This document shows positions 1 through 9,194 of a stretch of DNA of 64,000 bases, piece after piece. This DNA comes from Solidesulfovibrio alcoholivorans DSM 5433. Its GTDB lineage: Bacteria > Desulfobacterota > Desulfovibrionia > Desulfovibrionales > Desulfovibrionaceae. The notes beneath the pieces were generated by a model. It was not told where the DNA came from. It saw nothing but the letters and a program-made list of their open reading frames with translations, and ran no database searches. The stretch is taken from NCBI RefSeq assembly GCF_000702665.1, contig NZ_JNJA01000003.1, positions 124,001 through 188,000 of the forward strand. The letters are read 5' to 3'. A program made the position numbers and the translations under genes. The first letter of the stretch is position 1. Each line of letters opens with the position of its first letter.

Positions 1-1761
1 CTTGCACGACCCGCCAAGCTCCTCGATGAGCGCGCCGAGCTCCCTGGCCTGTTCGGCCAGTCCTTCCACGGTCTGCGTCGAGCGCACCATGGCCTGGGCG
101 GTATCCTCGGACACCCGGTTCACATCGGCGATGGAGCGTTCGATGGTCTCGGCCGCGGCGGACTGCTGCTGGGAAGCGGCGGCGATGGAACGAACCTGGT
201 CGGACGCCGTCTCGATGAGCGACACGATGGAGGACAGGGCCTTGCCCGACTCGTCGGCAAGCCCGGTGGCGGCTTCGATGACGGCCACGGCCTCGCGCAC
301 GCCGGAGACGGTCTTTTGCGTGCCGTCCTGGACGTCGCGGATGGCCCGGCCGACTTCCGAGGTCGCGGCCATGGTCTTTTCGGCGAGCTTTCGCACCTCG
401 TCGGCCACGACCGCGAAGCCGCGCCCGGCCTCGCCGGCACGCGCCGCCTCGATGGCGGCATTGAGCGCAAGCAGGTTCGTCTGGTCGGCGATGTCGGTGA
501 TGACGCCGAGGATGCGGCCGATGCCCTCGGCCTGCCGGCCCAGTTCGGCCATGTCGTCGGTGAGGCGCAGGGCCTTGTCGCGCGCCTGGCCGATGCCGGC
601 GACGGCCCGGCGCACCACGTCCGACCCGGCCACGGCCTTTTCCCTGGCGGCGGCGGCCGTGTCCGAAGCCGTGGCCGCGCTTTGGGCCACGTCAAGCACC
701 GTGGCGCTCATCTCCCCCATGGAGGTCACGGTCTCCGAAAGCCGGGCCGACTGCTCGGCCGCGCCGCGCGTGGCCTGCTCGGCCCGGGCGGCCAGGTCCT
801 CGGTGGCCCCGGTCAGGGCATCGACCACGGCGGTCAGGCGCGTGGCGGCATGGAGCATGCCTTCCTGACGGGCGGTTTCCGCGGCCTGGCGGTGCTCTTC
901 GGCCGCGGCCTGGGCCTCGCGGGCCTTTTGCGCCTCGGCGGCGCACTGCGTGCCGTGGTTTTCCGCGGCCTGGATGTTTTCCTTGAGCGCCTCGAGCATT
1001 TTCCGCAGCGCATCGGCCAGTTCGCCGAGCTCGTCGCGCCCCTTGACGTCGAGGCGCGCCTGCATGTCCCCGCCGGCCACGGCGCGGGCGAAAGCCACGC
1101 CCTTGCGCAGGGGCCGCACGACGGAAAGGGTCACAACCGTGCCCAGGGCCAGGGAGACGATGAGGCAGGCCACGGCGGCGGCGATAAGGATAAGTCCCCG
1201 CCTGTCGGCCTGCTCCCGGGCGGTGTGCGCCAGGGCGTCGGCCTGGACGCGGCTTTGCTCCAGCAGGAAGTTGAGGGCGGCGGCGGCCGTGCGCAGGGAG
1301 AGCATGGAGGTGCCGATGGAGAGCGTCAGGGCGTTGCTGCGCTTGTTCTGGGCCACGAACTCCACGACCTTGGCGTTGGTCTTGCGCCAGTCCGCCAGGG
1401 CGGCGTTGAATTTCTGCCACTGCCCGGCCTCCTCGTCGGAGGTGAAATGCCCGTCCACCATGGCGCGTCCCTGGTCCACCAGGGCCAGGCCCTTTTCCAG
1501 GCTTTCCCGCTGCCGGTCGAATTCCTTGGAATTGGCCAGTTCCGGCACCAGGATGGTGCGCTCGGCCGACTGCGCGGCGAGGAGCCCTTCCTTGACCATG
1601 CCGAGCCCCGCCACCCGCGGCAGCACCGTGGCGACCACCTCGGACACGGCCGCGCTCGTGCCGCGCAGGCTCTGGTAGCCCAAAACGGCGATGCACACCG
1701 TGACGAGCGCCGTGACGCACACGGAAGCGAACAGCTTCACACCGACCTTGAGACTGGCCAT
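1..1761 (-). CDS. Methyl-accepting chemotaxis protein (C-terminus cut by window edge)
   Basis: Transmembrane chemoreceptor that should relay a periplasmic stimulus to a CheA/CheW complex. The reading frame starts with ATG at 1761 and is still open at base 1, so 587 residues are visible and the last part is missing. Residues about 5-28 form a first membrane helix. A periplasmic four-helix-like sensor follows, then a second helix near residue 195, a HAMP segment beginning at VVRPLRKGV, and a long coiled-coil signalling domain. The conserved receptor tip is present ([20 protein letters not shown], then [19 protein letters not shown]). No second chemotaxis gene is adjacent, so it may feed one of several arrays. 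The ligand cannot be predicted from the sensor region. Confidence 0.95.
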   Translation of the reverse strand, partial: MASLKVGVKLFASVCVTALVTVCIAVLGYQSLRGTSAAVSEVVATVLPRVAGLGMVKEGLLAAQSAERTILVPELANSKEFDRQRESLEKGLALVDQGRAMVDGHFTSDEEAGQWQKFNAALADWRKTNAKVVEFVAQNKRSNALTLSIGTSMLSLRTAAAALNFLLEQSRVQADALAHTAREQADRRGLILIAAAVACLIVSLALGTVVTLSVVRPLRKGVAFARAVAGGDMQARLDVKGRDELGELADALRKMLEALKENIQAAENHGTQCAAEAQKAREAQAAAEEHRQAAETARQEGMLHAATRLTAVVDALTGATEDLAARAEQATRGAAEQSARLSETVTSMGEMSATVLDVAQSAATASDTAAAAREKAVAGSDVVRRAVAGIGQARDKALRLTDDMAELGRQAEGIGRILGVITDIADQTNLLALNAAIEAARAGEAGRGFAVVADEVRKLAEKTMAATSEVGRAIRDVQDGTQKTVSGVREAVAVIEAATGLADESGKALSSIVSLIETASDQVRSIAAASQQQSAAAETIERSIADVNRVSEDTAQAMVRSTQTVEGLAEQARELGALIEELGGSCK

Positions 1762-1965
1762 GAAACGACTCCTTGGCTTGCGCCCGAAAGGGCAAATCCA
1801 CCGAAATACGGCCGCGCAAAAAACGACTGGATGCGGCGTCTTTTTTCACCGGGAAACGACGCTTGTCAAACAGCAGCGATACCGCGCACATCCGGGAGAA
1901 GAAGCAGCGAAATACGCGCGGGGGTCACGCGTGGAGCGGCCATCGTGACATGCCCGCAACAAATG

Positions 1966-2757
1966 CTACTCGGGCGGCAGGTCAGTCGTTTCATCGCCGC
2001 GCAAGCGGGATTCCAGGTAGACCATGAAAGCCTTTCCTTCGGAAAATTCCGCATTGAGACGCAACGCATGGGTCAGCATCGTCCGCGCGCTTTTCATCCG
2101 GCCCTTTTCATACTGGGTCCTGGCGATGTTGTAGAGAAGGTGCTCGTCGGTGTGGCAGAGGCGGTAGGCGCGCGCATAATAGCGCATGGCTTCGTCGTAC
2201 ATGCCGAGCTTTCGCATCTGCATGCCGAAGTCGTTGAACAGGTGTTTGTGTTCCGGCGTGAACGCCGCCTCGATGCGCATGATCTTGCGAAACACGATAT
2301 CCGCGTTCTGCTTCTCCTGGCGCTCGAGGTAGGTCAGGCCGAGGCCGAACGTCGCCTTTACATGGTCCGCGTCCAGGACCAGCGCGTTTTTGTATTCGAA
2401 TTCGGCGGCGAAAAGCTCCTTGCGCTCGCGATGCTTGTCCGCCGCAGCCACGGTATCGTCGAGGCGGCGCATGAGCGGCACGACCTTGTTGATGTAGATC
2501 GCCGGCTCGGGCAGGTATTCGCTGAGGAGTTTCTCCTTGTGTAACAGCCGTTTGTTGCCGCTGGGGATGAAGTTGCGGCTGAGGCGCCACACGGCGATGC
2601 GGCCGTCTTCCTGTTCTTCGGCATAGACGAAGATCCGTTGGGAGACGCGGCCGGAGAAGTGCCTGCCGAGAAAATGCTGGGCGTCCGTGGAGAAAACGCC
2701 CTTGACGGGCTTGGCTCCCGGGAGAGAATTGCGCTGTGTCGCGTCAGGTGGCGCCAT
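1966..2757 (-). CDS. Tetratricopeptide-repeat protein
   Basis: Predicted 263-residue soluble protein of unknown function. The N-terminal third (VFSTDAQHFLGRHFSGR, then RIAVWRLSRNFIP) resembles a domain I recall from Desulfovibrio TPR proteins. It is followed by at least three TPR-like helical pairs, from about residue 115 to 240 (ATFGLGLTYLERQEKQNAD, FNDFGMQMRKLGMYDEAMRY, YNIARTQYEKGRMKSARTM). There is no signal peptide or membrane helix, so it is probably a cytoplasmic scaffold. I chose the ATG at 2757; an in-frame ATG 12 codons upstream is also possible, and neither has a strong ribosome site. It is divergent from the HD-GYP gene. Confidence 0.75.
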   Translation of the reverse strand: MAPPDATQRNSLPGAKPVKGVFSTDAQHFLGRHFSGRVSQRIFVYAEEQEDGRIAVWRLSRNFIPSGNKRLLHKEKLLSEYLPEPAIYINKVVPLMRRLDDTVAAADKHRERKELFAAEFEYKNALVLDADHVKATFGLGLTYLERQEKQNADIVFRKIMRIEAAFTPEHKHLFNDFGMQMRKLGMYDEAMRYYARAYRLCHTDEHLLYNIARTQYEKGRMKSARTMLTHALRLNAEFSEGKAFMVYLESRLRGDETTDLPPE

Positions 2758-2852
2758 GGAATACCATCTTATGGGACGGACAATAGCCATGCGCCGGGCT
2801 TTGGGCAAGACGGCAACGCGAGAAAGCGGAGACTTCCGGCTCCAGGCGCGTG

Positions 2853-2882
2853 TTGACAGGTTTTTTTCCCCACGCCTATACT
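2853..2882 (+). promoter_or_regulatory. Sigma-70-type promoter for the HD-GYP gene
   Basis: A perfect TTGACA box (2853-2858) is followed after 18 bp by TATACT (2877-2882). It lies 74 bp upstream of the HD-GYP start codon, in the divergent intergenic region. It is the best promoter match in the window. Confidence 0.7.
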
Positions 2883-2955
2883 GCCCGGTGCCGTCGCAAG
2901 ACCCGCCGTCCCCTGCGGCGCGTTCCTCGCGCGGCAAGCCCGGAATAAGGCCCCC

Positions 2956-4242
2956 ATGCAGATCGACGAATACCCCATACTGGTGGAACAGCTCTGTCCG
3001 GGGCTTTTCATCCGCATCGACGAGCCGGGAGTGAACCACTCCTTCCCCGCCAAGGGATTCAAGCTCAAGTCCGACGCCGACGTGGCCAAGGTCGTCGCGT
3101 TGGGGCTGTCCCACGTGCTGTGCCTGCCGGAGAAATCCGACCGCCTGCCCATCTCCCTGGAAGAGATCGACGGCATGGCCGGCAAGCGCCAGAAAGGCCC
3201 CTGGAGCACGGCCCGCACCCCGGTCTCGGCCGAGCTCTCCTCGCTCAAGCGCGAAACCATCGAGCGCAACAAGGACCGCCTGGAACGCTTCGCCGCCTGC
3301 GAGCGGCGCTACGAAAAAGCCATGGGCCAGGTGGTCGAGGCTATAAAAAAAGTGTCCTCGCCGAGCCCCGAGGTGCTGGAGGCGGCCGGCGAGGTGGTCG
3401 GTCCCATGGCCGAAACCTTCCTCTCCGACCTCGACGTGCTCGTGAGCGTCATGACCGCCAAGATGCGCGAGGAAGCCAGGCACTACCACGCGCTCAACGT
3501 CGCCGTGCTCGCCATGATGCTGGCCAAGGAGATGGGCCTTGGCAAAAGCGACATCGAGGAAGTCGGCATGGGGGCGCTTTTCCACGACGTCGGCAAGAGC
3601 CGCGTGCCCATCCAGCGCTTCACCAAGGGCAACCTCGTGACCATGAACAAGGTGCTCAAGGAATACTACATGGAGCACCCCAGGGCCGGCGCGCGCATGC
3701 TCTCCGCCGTGCCGGGCTTTCCGCCGGCGGCCCTGCAACTCGTGTTGCAGCACCACGAGTACGCGGACGGCACGGGCTTTCCCGCCCACCTCAAGGGCGA
3801 GGCCATTTCCCTGGGCGGGCGCATCGCCGCCGTGACCAACCTCTACGATCGCTTCCTCAATCCCAAGGAAGGGACGGAGACGCCCACGCCCCACGAGGCC
3901 ATGAAGGCGCTCTACAAACGCCGGGGTCTCTTCGACCCCAAGGCCGTGACCATGTTCATCCGCAAGCTCGGCGTCTATCCGCCGGGCTCCCTGGTCGAAC
4001 TGTCCAACGGCATGCAGGGCCTCGTGGTCTCGGCGAACATGCGCGATTCCATGCGCCCGAGCGTCAAGGTCTACCACCCGGACATCCCCAGGCGCGAGGC
4101 GCTGATCATCGACCTGTGCATCGAAACGGAGCTAACCGTGGTCAAGGCCCTCAAACCGGCGGAGCTGACCCCGGAAGTCCTCCAGTACCTGAACCCCGGC
4201 AAGCAGGTCGCCTACTATGTCGACGCCGCGCCCCGGTCCTGA
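2956..4242 (+). CDS. HD-GYP-domain cyclic-di-GMP phosphodiesterase
   Basis: A 428-residue cytoplasmic signalling protein. The N-terminal ~120 residues resemble the DUF3391 domain that often precedes HD-GYP domains. The catalytic domain spans about residues 170-330. It shows the metal-binding HD pair (ALFHDVGKSRVP), an upstream histidine in HYHALNVAVLAMM, and the motif HHEYADGTGFP. The last motif reads GFP where the family consensus is GYP, a conservative change still compatible with a binuclear metal site. It probably hydrolyses c-di-GMP. The C-terminal 80 residues (PPGSLVELSNGMQGLVV) are the usual tail of these proteins. It has its own promoter and a hairpin after the stop. Confidence 0.9.
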   Translation: MQIDEYPILVEQLCPGLFIRIDEPGVNHSFPAKGFKLKSDADVAKVVALGLSHVLCLPEKSDRLPISLEEIDGMAGKRQKGPWSTARTPVSAELSSLKRETIERNKDRLERFAACERRYEKAMGQVVEAIKKVSSPSPEVLEAAGEVVGPMAETFLSDLDVLVSVMTAKMREEARHYHALNVAVLAMMLAKEMGLGKSDIEEVGMGALFHDVGKSRVPIQRFTKGNLVTMNKVLKEYYMEHPRAGARMLSAVPGFPPAALQLVLQHHEYADGTGFPAHLKGEAISLGGRIAAVTNLYDRFLNPKEGTETPTPHEAMKALYKRRGLFDPKAVTMFIRKLGVYPPGSLVELSNGMQGLVVSANMRDSMRPSVKVYHPDIPRREALIIDLCIETELTVVKALKPAELTPEVLQYLNPGKQVAYYVDAAPRS

Positions 4243-4246
4243 AGCC

Positions 4247-4268
4247 CGCAGCGCGCTGCGTTCTTTTT
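4247..4268 (+). terminator. Short hairpin and T-run after the HD-GYP gene
   Basis: The 14-bp palindrome CGCAGCGCGCTGCG at 4247-4260 is followed by TTCTTTTT. The stem is short, so termination is likely but may be leaky into the adenylate cyclase gene. Confidence 0.45.
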
Positions 4269-4377
4269 CCGGTTCTTGCGTATTTTCAATGGGATGCAGC
4301 GCGTGGCGCATGCCCACTCCGCGCGTGAGGGATAGCCCCTTCGCCCTGGCGGCGCGCGCCGCCCCCCGGAGCCGGCC

Positions 4378-7300
4378 ATGAAACGGCCGGGCTCGCCGGC
4401 CCGGGCCATCATGCGGACCCTGCGCACGGGGCTGTCCCAGCCGCCCGGGTCCGACCTGACGCCGCTCGTGCCCCTGGCCAGGCAGACGCTCGCCTTCATC
4501 GACCGGGGCGCGGTGGACGACCCGGCCACGGCCGGCGAAGCCTCGGAGCTGGCCTTTCTCCTGGCCGCCCTGCTCGAGGCCGGCGACGAGGCCTTCGCCC
4601 GCCAGGCGTTCGCGCTGCTCTTCCGCCTCGGCGTCGAGGGCGAGGTGCTCTCGGTCATCCACCTGGAAAAAATGCCCGAAGACCAGGCGCTGTCCCTGCT
4701 CGGCTGCATCGGGGACGAGGAAAAGCTCCTTTTCGTCAACGCCTTTTTCCGCCGCCCCCGGCCGTCGCGGCCCAAAACCGCCGCCTGGGGACTCGCGATC
4801 CTGGCCGACATCGTCGAGCGCACGCCCGACGAACTGCTCATACTCCTCGACCTGCTCGCCAACCGCCACGAATACCCGGCCCTGCCCGTGCGCAACGCCC
4901 TGGTGCGCGGCCGGCTCGGCATGTGGCTGCACCGTTTGCTCCAGATGGACCTTTCCGCCGAGCAGACACGGTACATGGCCCGGGTCATCGGCCGGCTGCG
5001 CGAACCCACGCTGATCGAGCGGCTCGCCGCGCGCCTGGGCGAACTCGACGAGATCTCGGCCGAGACCGTATGCCGCGCCCTGGCCGAGACCCCGGGGCTC
5101 GATGCGGACGCGGTCGCCCCCCCGGTCGAAGCGCTGTGCGGCGCGCAGGAACCCTCCCTGGCGGCGGCGGCCCTGGCCGCCCTGCGTGGCTGCGACGAAG
5201 CCCGCGCGGGCACGGTGGCGGCGGGCCTTCTGGCCGCAAAGCCCGAACACGCCGAAGCCCTGGCCCCCTTCCTGGCCGGCCTGTCCCTGTCCGCCTTCGG
5301 CCAGGCCCTGCGCGGCCTGCCTCCTGTGCCGCGCAGGCTCGCGCTCGGCGCGGTCTACGCCGTGCTGGCTTCGGCCGCCCCGCGCACCATGGAGGTCGCC
5401 GCCAAGGCCGTGGCCCGGACTCCCGCGGCCACGCCCGAGCTGGTCCGGGCCATGGCCGAGGATCTTGCCCTGCGCTCCCGGGCTGCCTCGCGCCCCTTTC
5501 CGCGCCGCGCCCCCTTGCCGGGGCCGGCCGAGGAAAGCCAGGAGCAGAAAGGCTTGTGGAAACGCGTCAGAACGCTCGTCGCCGCGCCCGGAACAGGCGG
5601 GAACGGCGACGATGCCCTGCGCCGCGAACTGGCCCAGGGCGGAGAACTGCACAAGCGCCAGATCCTCTGGACGAAACTCGAAGGCGCGACCGTGGCCGGC
5701 GTGACGGCCACGCGCTGCGTGCTGCGGGCCGTGGACTTGTCCCAGGCGTCGTTTGCGGACGCGACGTTCACGGAATGCCAGTTCACGGACGTCGCGTTCG
5801 AAGCGTCGCGGCTCACGCGCGTGGCCTTTCACGGCTGCCGCTTCGCCAACTGCCGCTTCAGCGAGACGGTGCTGCAAAACGTGCGCTTCGAAGCCTGCGA
5901 ACTGCGCGGCTGCGGCTTCGAATCCGCCCGGGGCGAGGACGTCGCCTTCACGGGCGTCGAGATGGCGGAAAGCGACTTTTTCGGCGCGGCCATGGTGGGG
6001 GTCGCGCTTGCGGCCTGCCGGTTGCGGGCGGTCAGCCTTGTGCGTGCCGCCTTCCACGATCTTTCCGTGCGGGGCGCGCTTTTTTCCGACTGCCTGTTCG
6101 AAATGGCCGTCTTTCCCCGGGCGCAGCTTGCGGGCGTGCGCACCGAAGGCTGCTATTTCGCCGGCGCGCGCTTCAGCGGCGCAACCGACGAGCCGGATAT
6201 CCTCGGCGCCATGGCCAAAGACGACGCCATGGCCCTGGCCGACGCCGCCGCCGCACGGCCGCTGCCCCCGGCCCTGACCACGGGCGGCGGCCCCAGGCTC
6301 GTCGCCGCCTGCCTGGACGCGGCCCTTTTTTCCCGCGACGTGGCCCGCCGCCGCCGCGCCATGCTGGCGGGCAACAAACGGCGCGCGGCCTGGGCGCGCA
6401 GGCGGCTGGGCGAAGCGGGCGCGGCCTTCCTGGATATGCTCCCCGGGCTGATCGAAGCCGGATTCTCCCGCGACGCCACGGGGGAGCCCTCCCGCGCGCC
6501 AGCCGCACGCGTGGCGGGATTCCACCCGGACCTGCCGACCATGCGGCTGCTCGAACGCCACTTCGGCCGGCCCATGGCCGCCCTGGCCGACGCCGCGCAA
6601 GCCCCCCTGCCCGTGGAGGCGGTCTACACCATCGGCAGCGTGGGCACCGTGGCCCAGGGCGCGGAATCCGACCTTGACGTCTGGGTCTGCCTGCGCCCCG
6701 GATGGGAACGCCATCCCGGCAAGGAAGCCTTCGCCGCCAAGCTCGAGGCCGCGAGCCGTTCCGCCATGCGCGAGGCCGGGCTTGAAATCCACTTTTTTTG
6801 CATGAGCGTACAGGACGTGCGCGACAACGTCTTCGGCTACTCCGAGGACGAAGGCTACGGCTCGGCCCAGGGCAGGCTCCTCAAGGAGGAATTCTACCGC
6901 ACGGCCCTGGTCGTCGGCGGCAAGAAGCCCGCCTGGTGGTGCGTCGCGCCCGGCATCACCCAGGAAGGCTATGCCAAGGCGCTTTCGGCCATGGCCCGCG
7001 TCGCGCCGGAAGCCGCGGCCGACAGCCTGGACTTCGGCTGCCTGCAGCCCATCGCCGGGGACGAATATTTCGGGGCGTCGCTGTGGATGATCGTCAAATC
7101 CCTGACCAGCCCCTTCAAGTCCATCATCAAGTTCGGGCTGCTGGAAAAATACGCCGCCCACCCCGGCGAGCCGCCGCCGCTTTGCGACACGCTCAAGGCG
7201 CACCTCTTCGCCAACCAGGGCGGCCTGTGGCGCTGCGACCCCTACGCCCTGCTCTTTCGCGAGGTCACGCGCCACTACCAGGAGACCGGCCGGGCCGGGG

Positions 7301-8256
7301 CGGTGGAACTGTTGCGCCAGGCCTTCCTGCAAAAAACCGGCTTCGATCCCTGCGAGGAATACGCCAGCCGCTCTGGCGAGACGCTGCTCGACCACTATTT
7401 CCCCTACGCCCCGCCGGCCGGCGGAGCCTGTCCGCCGCCGCCGAAACGCGAGAGCCAATCCGAGGAGGACGGTTTCGCCCAGGTGCAGGCGCTTGGCGAA
7501 TCCATCGCCTCCTATTTCCTGCGCGCCTACGAACGCTTAAAAGACCGCAGCAAGGAGCTGGCCAGCGGCGGCGGCCTGACCGAGCGCGACCAGACCATGC
7601 TCTCGCGGCGTATTTCCGCGAGCTTCGGCCGCAAGGTGGGCAAGATCATGCGCATGCCGTTCGTGCGCCCGGGCCGCGATCTGTTCGCTTCGCTGGAATT
7701 CGCCTACGAGGAGATCGCGCCGCGCGAAAAAGGCTTCGTGGTGCGCGCCGAGCCCGCCGGCGCGGACCGCAAGGCGCGCCGCCGCGAAACCGTGCGCCAG
7801 GACGCCTCCCTGCCCCGCCTGTGCGCCTGGCTCGTGGCCAACGAAATCTACCACCCGGGCATGCACCTCAAGGCCGCGACCCTGCCCGCGCCCCTGACCC
7901 TGCCCGACGTGGCCGCCGTGCTCGAAGCCGTGCACCAGGCTTTTCCGGTCAAGGACACCTTCGCCCCGCCCCTGTCCCTGGGGCTTTCCCGGGAGCGCAT
8001 CACCGCGGCCCTGTGCTTGGTCAACCTGCTCGCCCCGCGCGAGGAGCGGCGCACGACCAGCGTGGACGCGCTCTACGCCACGAGCTGGGGCGAGCTCTAC
8101 CATCTGGAGCGGACCAAGGACCTCGACGTCTTCGACGGCTCGCCTTCGCTGTTTTTAAATGAAACAACCGGTCTCGGCCTGGACCAAGACCTGCGCCTGC
8201 CCCTCCATGCCCCGGCCAAATCCCAATGCCCCACTGCGCGCGATATGCGGCATTAG
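4378..8256 (+). CDS. Class I adenylate cyclase with pentapeptide-repeat domain
   Basis: Large 1292-residue protein predicted to make cAMP from ATP. The catalytic part resembles enterobacterial CyaA. VYTIGSVGTVAQGAESDLDV near residue 750 is the nucleotidyltransferase glycine-serine loop and Asp-x-Asp pair. It is followed by LLKEEFYRTALVVGGKK and GDEYFGASLWMIVKSLTSPF, both close to CyaA segments. Residues 1-400 are alanine-rich helical repeats of HEAT type. Residues about 420-605 form a long pentapeptide-repeat block (for example FHGCRFANCRFSETVLQNVR), which should fold as a right-handed beta-helix. E. coli CyaA is about 850 residues, so the repeat region is extra. The start at 4378 has only a weak CGGAG ribosome site. 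The C-terminus ends shortly before a palindromic repeat. Confidence 0.88.
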   Translation: MKRPGSPARAIMRTLRTGLSQPPGSDLTPLVPLARQTLAFIDRGAVDDPATAGEASELAFLLAALLEAGDEAFARQAFALLFRLGVEGEVLSVIHLEKMPEDQALSLLGCIGDEEKLLFVNAFFRRPRPSRPKTAAWGLAILADIVERTPDELLILLDLLANRHEYPALPVRNALVRGRLGMWLHRLLQMDLSAEQTRYMARVIGRLREPTLIERLAARLGELDEISAETVCRALAETPGLDADAVAPPVEALCGAQEPSLAAAALAALRGCDEARAGTVAAGLLAAKPEHAEALAPFLAGLSLSAFGQALRGLPPVPRRLALGAVYAVLASAAPRTMEVAAKAVARTPAATPELVRAMAEDLALRSRAASRPFPRRAPLPGPAEESQEQKGLWKRVRTLVAAPGTGGNGDDALRRELAQGGELHKRQILWTKLEGATVAGVTATRCVLRAVDLSQASFADATFTECQFTDVAFEASRLTRVAFHGCRFANCRFSETVLQNVRFEACELRGCGFESARGEDVAFTGVEMAESDFFGAAMVGVALAACRLRAVSLVRAAFHDLSVRGALFSDCLFEMAVFPRAQLAGVRTEGCYFAGARFSGATDEPDILGAMAKDDAMALADAAAARPLPPALTTGGGPRLVAACLDAALFSRDVARRRRAMLAGNKRRAAWARRRLGEAGAAFLDMLPGLIEAGFSRDATGEPSRAPAARVAGFHPDLPTMRLLERHFGRPMAALADAAQAPLPVEAVYTIGSVGTVAQGAESDLDVWVCLRPGWERHPGKEAFAAKLEAASRSAMREAGLEIHFFCMSVQDVRDNVFGYSEDEGYGSAQGRLLKEEFYRTALVVGGKKPAWWCVAPGITQEGYAKALSAMARVAPEAAADSLDFGCLQPIAGDEYFGASLWMIVKSLTSPFKSIIKFGLLEKYAAHPGEPPPLCDTLKAHLFANQGGLWRCDPYALLFREVTRHYQETGRAGAVELLRQAFLQKTGFDPCEEYASRSGETLLDHYFPYAPPAGGACPPPPKRESQSEEDGFAQVQALGESIASYFLRAYERLKDRSKELASGGGLTERDQTMLSRRISASFGRKVGKIMRMPFVRPGRDLFASLEFAYEEIAPREKGFVVRAEPAGADRKARRRETVRQDASLPRLCAWLVANEIYHPGMHLKAATLPAPLTLPDVAAVLEAVHQAFPVKDTFAPPLSLGLSRERITAALCLVNLLAPREERRTTSVDALYATSWGELYHLERTKDLDVFDGSPSLFLNETTGLGLDQDLRLPLHAPAKSQCPTARDMRH

Positions 8257-8296
8257 GGGAAATGGGGTAAGGGGAAGAGAGAGAAAGAAGAGAAAG

Positions 8297-8356
8297 AAAT
8301 GCCTCCGGCGTCCAGGAGGGGCCGTGGGCCCCTCCTGGACCACCCCGAAGGGGGAA
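8297..8356 (+). repeat. Palindromic repeat, copy A
   Basis: Contains a perfect 14-bp stem around CCAGGAGGGGCC (arms 8310-8323 and 8327-8340, loop GTG), preceded by GAAATGCCTCCGGCG and followed by ACCACCCCGAAGGGGG and an A-run. The same core and flanks recur at 9115 and 21131. In its position between convergent genes it may also act as a bidirectional terminator. Confidence 0.8.
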
Positions 8357-8366
8357 AAAAGAGGGC

Positions 8367-8831
8367 TTAGTCCCGGGCGCGGGCAGTGGCGAGGGTGCCG
8401 GGGGGCACGCGGTAAAGCCTGTTGCCGTCGAAGCCGTTTACGGCGCGAAACCACAGCCAATAGAACGACGGCTGCACGATGTGGCGGTTGCCGAACCAGT
8501 CGAGGAGCATGTGGCCCGAAATGCCGATGGTCAGCCCCACGCCCCAGGGCGCGGCAATGCCGAAGCCCACGAGCAGCCACAGGAAAATCACGAACTCGAA
8601 GGAATGGAAGACCAGATAGAGCCGGTCGAGTTTGCCTTCCTCGCAGCTTTTGAAAAAATCCTGCACGCCGCCCCAGCCGCGGTTGTAGAGCACGTAATCG
8701 GTGACATGGTCGAGGTCGATGAGCACGCTGGAAAACCCGGCGGCGAACGCGCCCGCCCAGCTGCCGCCGGAAGCGGCATAGCCGGCCGCGGCCAGCGGAA
8801 TGGCGCTCAGACAATGTTGCGCAAGCTTCAC
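8367..8831 (-). CDS. YdjM-like (DUF457-type) membrane protein
   Basis: A 154-residue, mostly hydrophobic protein. It has several membrane helices and conserved polar residues at their ends: DLDHVTDYVL near residue 37, FHSFEF near residue 77, and GHMLLDWFGN near residue 110. These His/Asp pairs match the pattern of the YdjM/LexA-controlled membrane family annotated as metal-dependent hydrolases; actual hydrolase activity is not established. The GTG start at 8831 has a good AAGGAA ribosome site. Its first four bases (GTGA) contain the stop codon of the upstream gene, so the two are translationally coupled. Confidence 0.7.
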   Translation of the reverse strand: MKLAQHCLSAIPLAAAGYAASGGSWAGAFAAGFSSVLIDLDHVTDYVLYNRGWGGVQDFFKSCEEGKLDRLYLVFHSFEFVIFLWLLVGFGIAAPWGVGLTIGISGHMLLDWFGNRHIVQPSFYWLWFRAVNGFDGNRLYRVPPGTLATARARD

Positions 8832-9073
8832 GTCGATTCTTTCCTTGCGGCCGCACGGCCGGCTTCGGTCAACCGGCCGCTGTAGGCCGATATGTCGTAT
8901 TCGTAGTATCCCGCAGCGAAAAGCGCCCGGAAGAGCTTCCAGGCCCGCGCCGGCGAAAACCCCAGGCGCACGGCCACTTCCCCCGGCATGACCCGCCGGG
9001 GAAACGGCGCTTCGGGGGACTTCGCCAGCGCGACGAGCAATCGCCGCGCCGCATCCTCCAGACCGTCTTCCAT
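8828..9073 (-). CDS. Small winged-helix-like protein
   Basis: An 81-residue protein consisting almost entirely of a predicted helix-turn-helix or winged-helix fold. An N-terminal helix (EDAARRLLVALAKS) is followed by MPGEVAVRLGFSPARAWKLF, which looks like a turn-plus-recognition-helix, and then a beta-wing (GYYEYDISAYSGRLTEAG). The ATG at 9073 is chosen because GGAGG lies 8 bp upstream; another ATG at 9079 is too close to that site. It overlaps the downstream membrane-protein gene by four bases. It may regulate this cassette, but no target is visible. Confidence 0.6.
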   Translation of the reverse strand: MEDGLEDAARRLLVALAKSPEAPFPRRVMPGEVAVRLGFSPARAWKLFRALFAAGYYEYDISAYSGRLTEAGRAAARKEST

Positions 9074-9114
9074 AATCATCGCCTCCCCGCGCCGCAACCC
9101 CCTTCGGCTCAACA

Positions 9115-9177
9115 GCCCCCGTCGGGGTGGTCCAGGAGGGGCCCTCGGCCCCTCCTGGCCGCCGGAGGCATTTCTTC
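9115..9177 (-). repeat. Palindromic repeat, copy B (inverted relative to A)
   Basis: Same element as copy A in the opposite orientation: stem arms 9132-9143 and 9147-9158, loop CTC, with the conserved flanks GGGGTGGT on one side and CCGCCGGAGGCATTTCTTC on the other. Copies A and B bracket the two-gene cassette as inverted repeats. Confidence 0.8.
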
Positions 9178-9194
9178 ATCCCCCTTCTCCCCTC

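Noticed and set aside
4132-7458. Long open frame on the minus strand opposite the adenylate cyclase gene
   Set aside because: It is an antisense shadow produced by high GC at third codon positions; its translation is His/Gly/Gln-rich and matches no family, while the opposite strand encodes a clear CyaA-like protein.
8297-8356. Possible small proteins starting KKCLRRPGGAEGPSWTTP encoded by the palindromic repeats
   Set aside because: They are translations of the palindrome itself, recur only because the repeat recurs, and lack ribosome sites or independent support.
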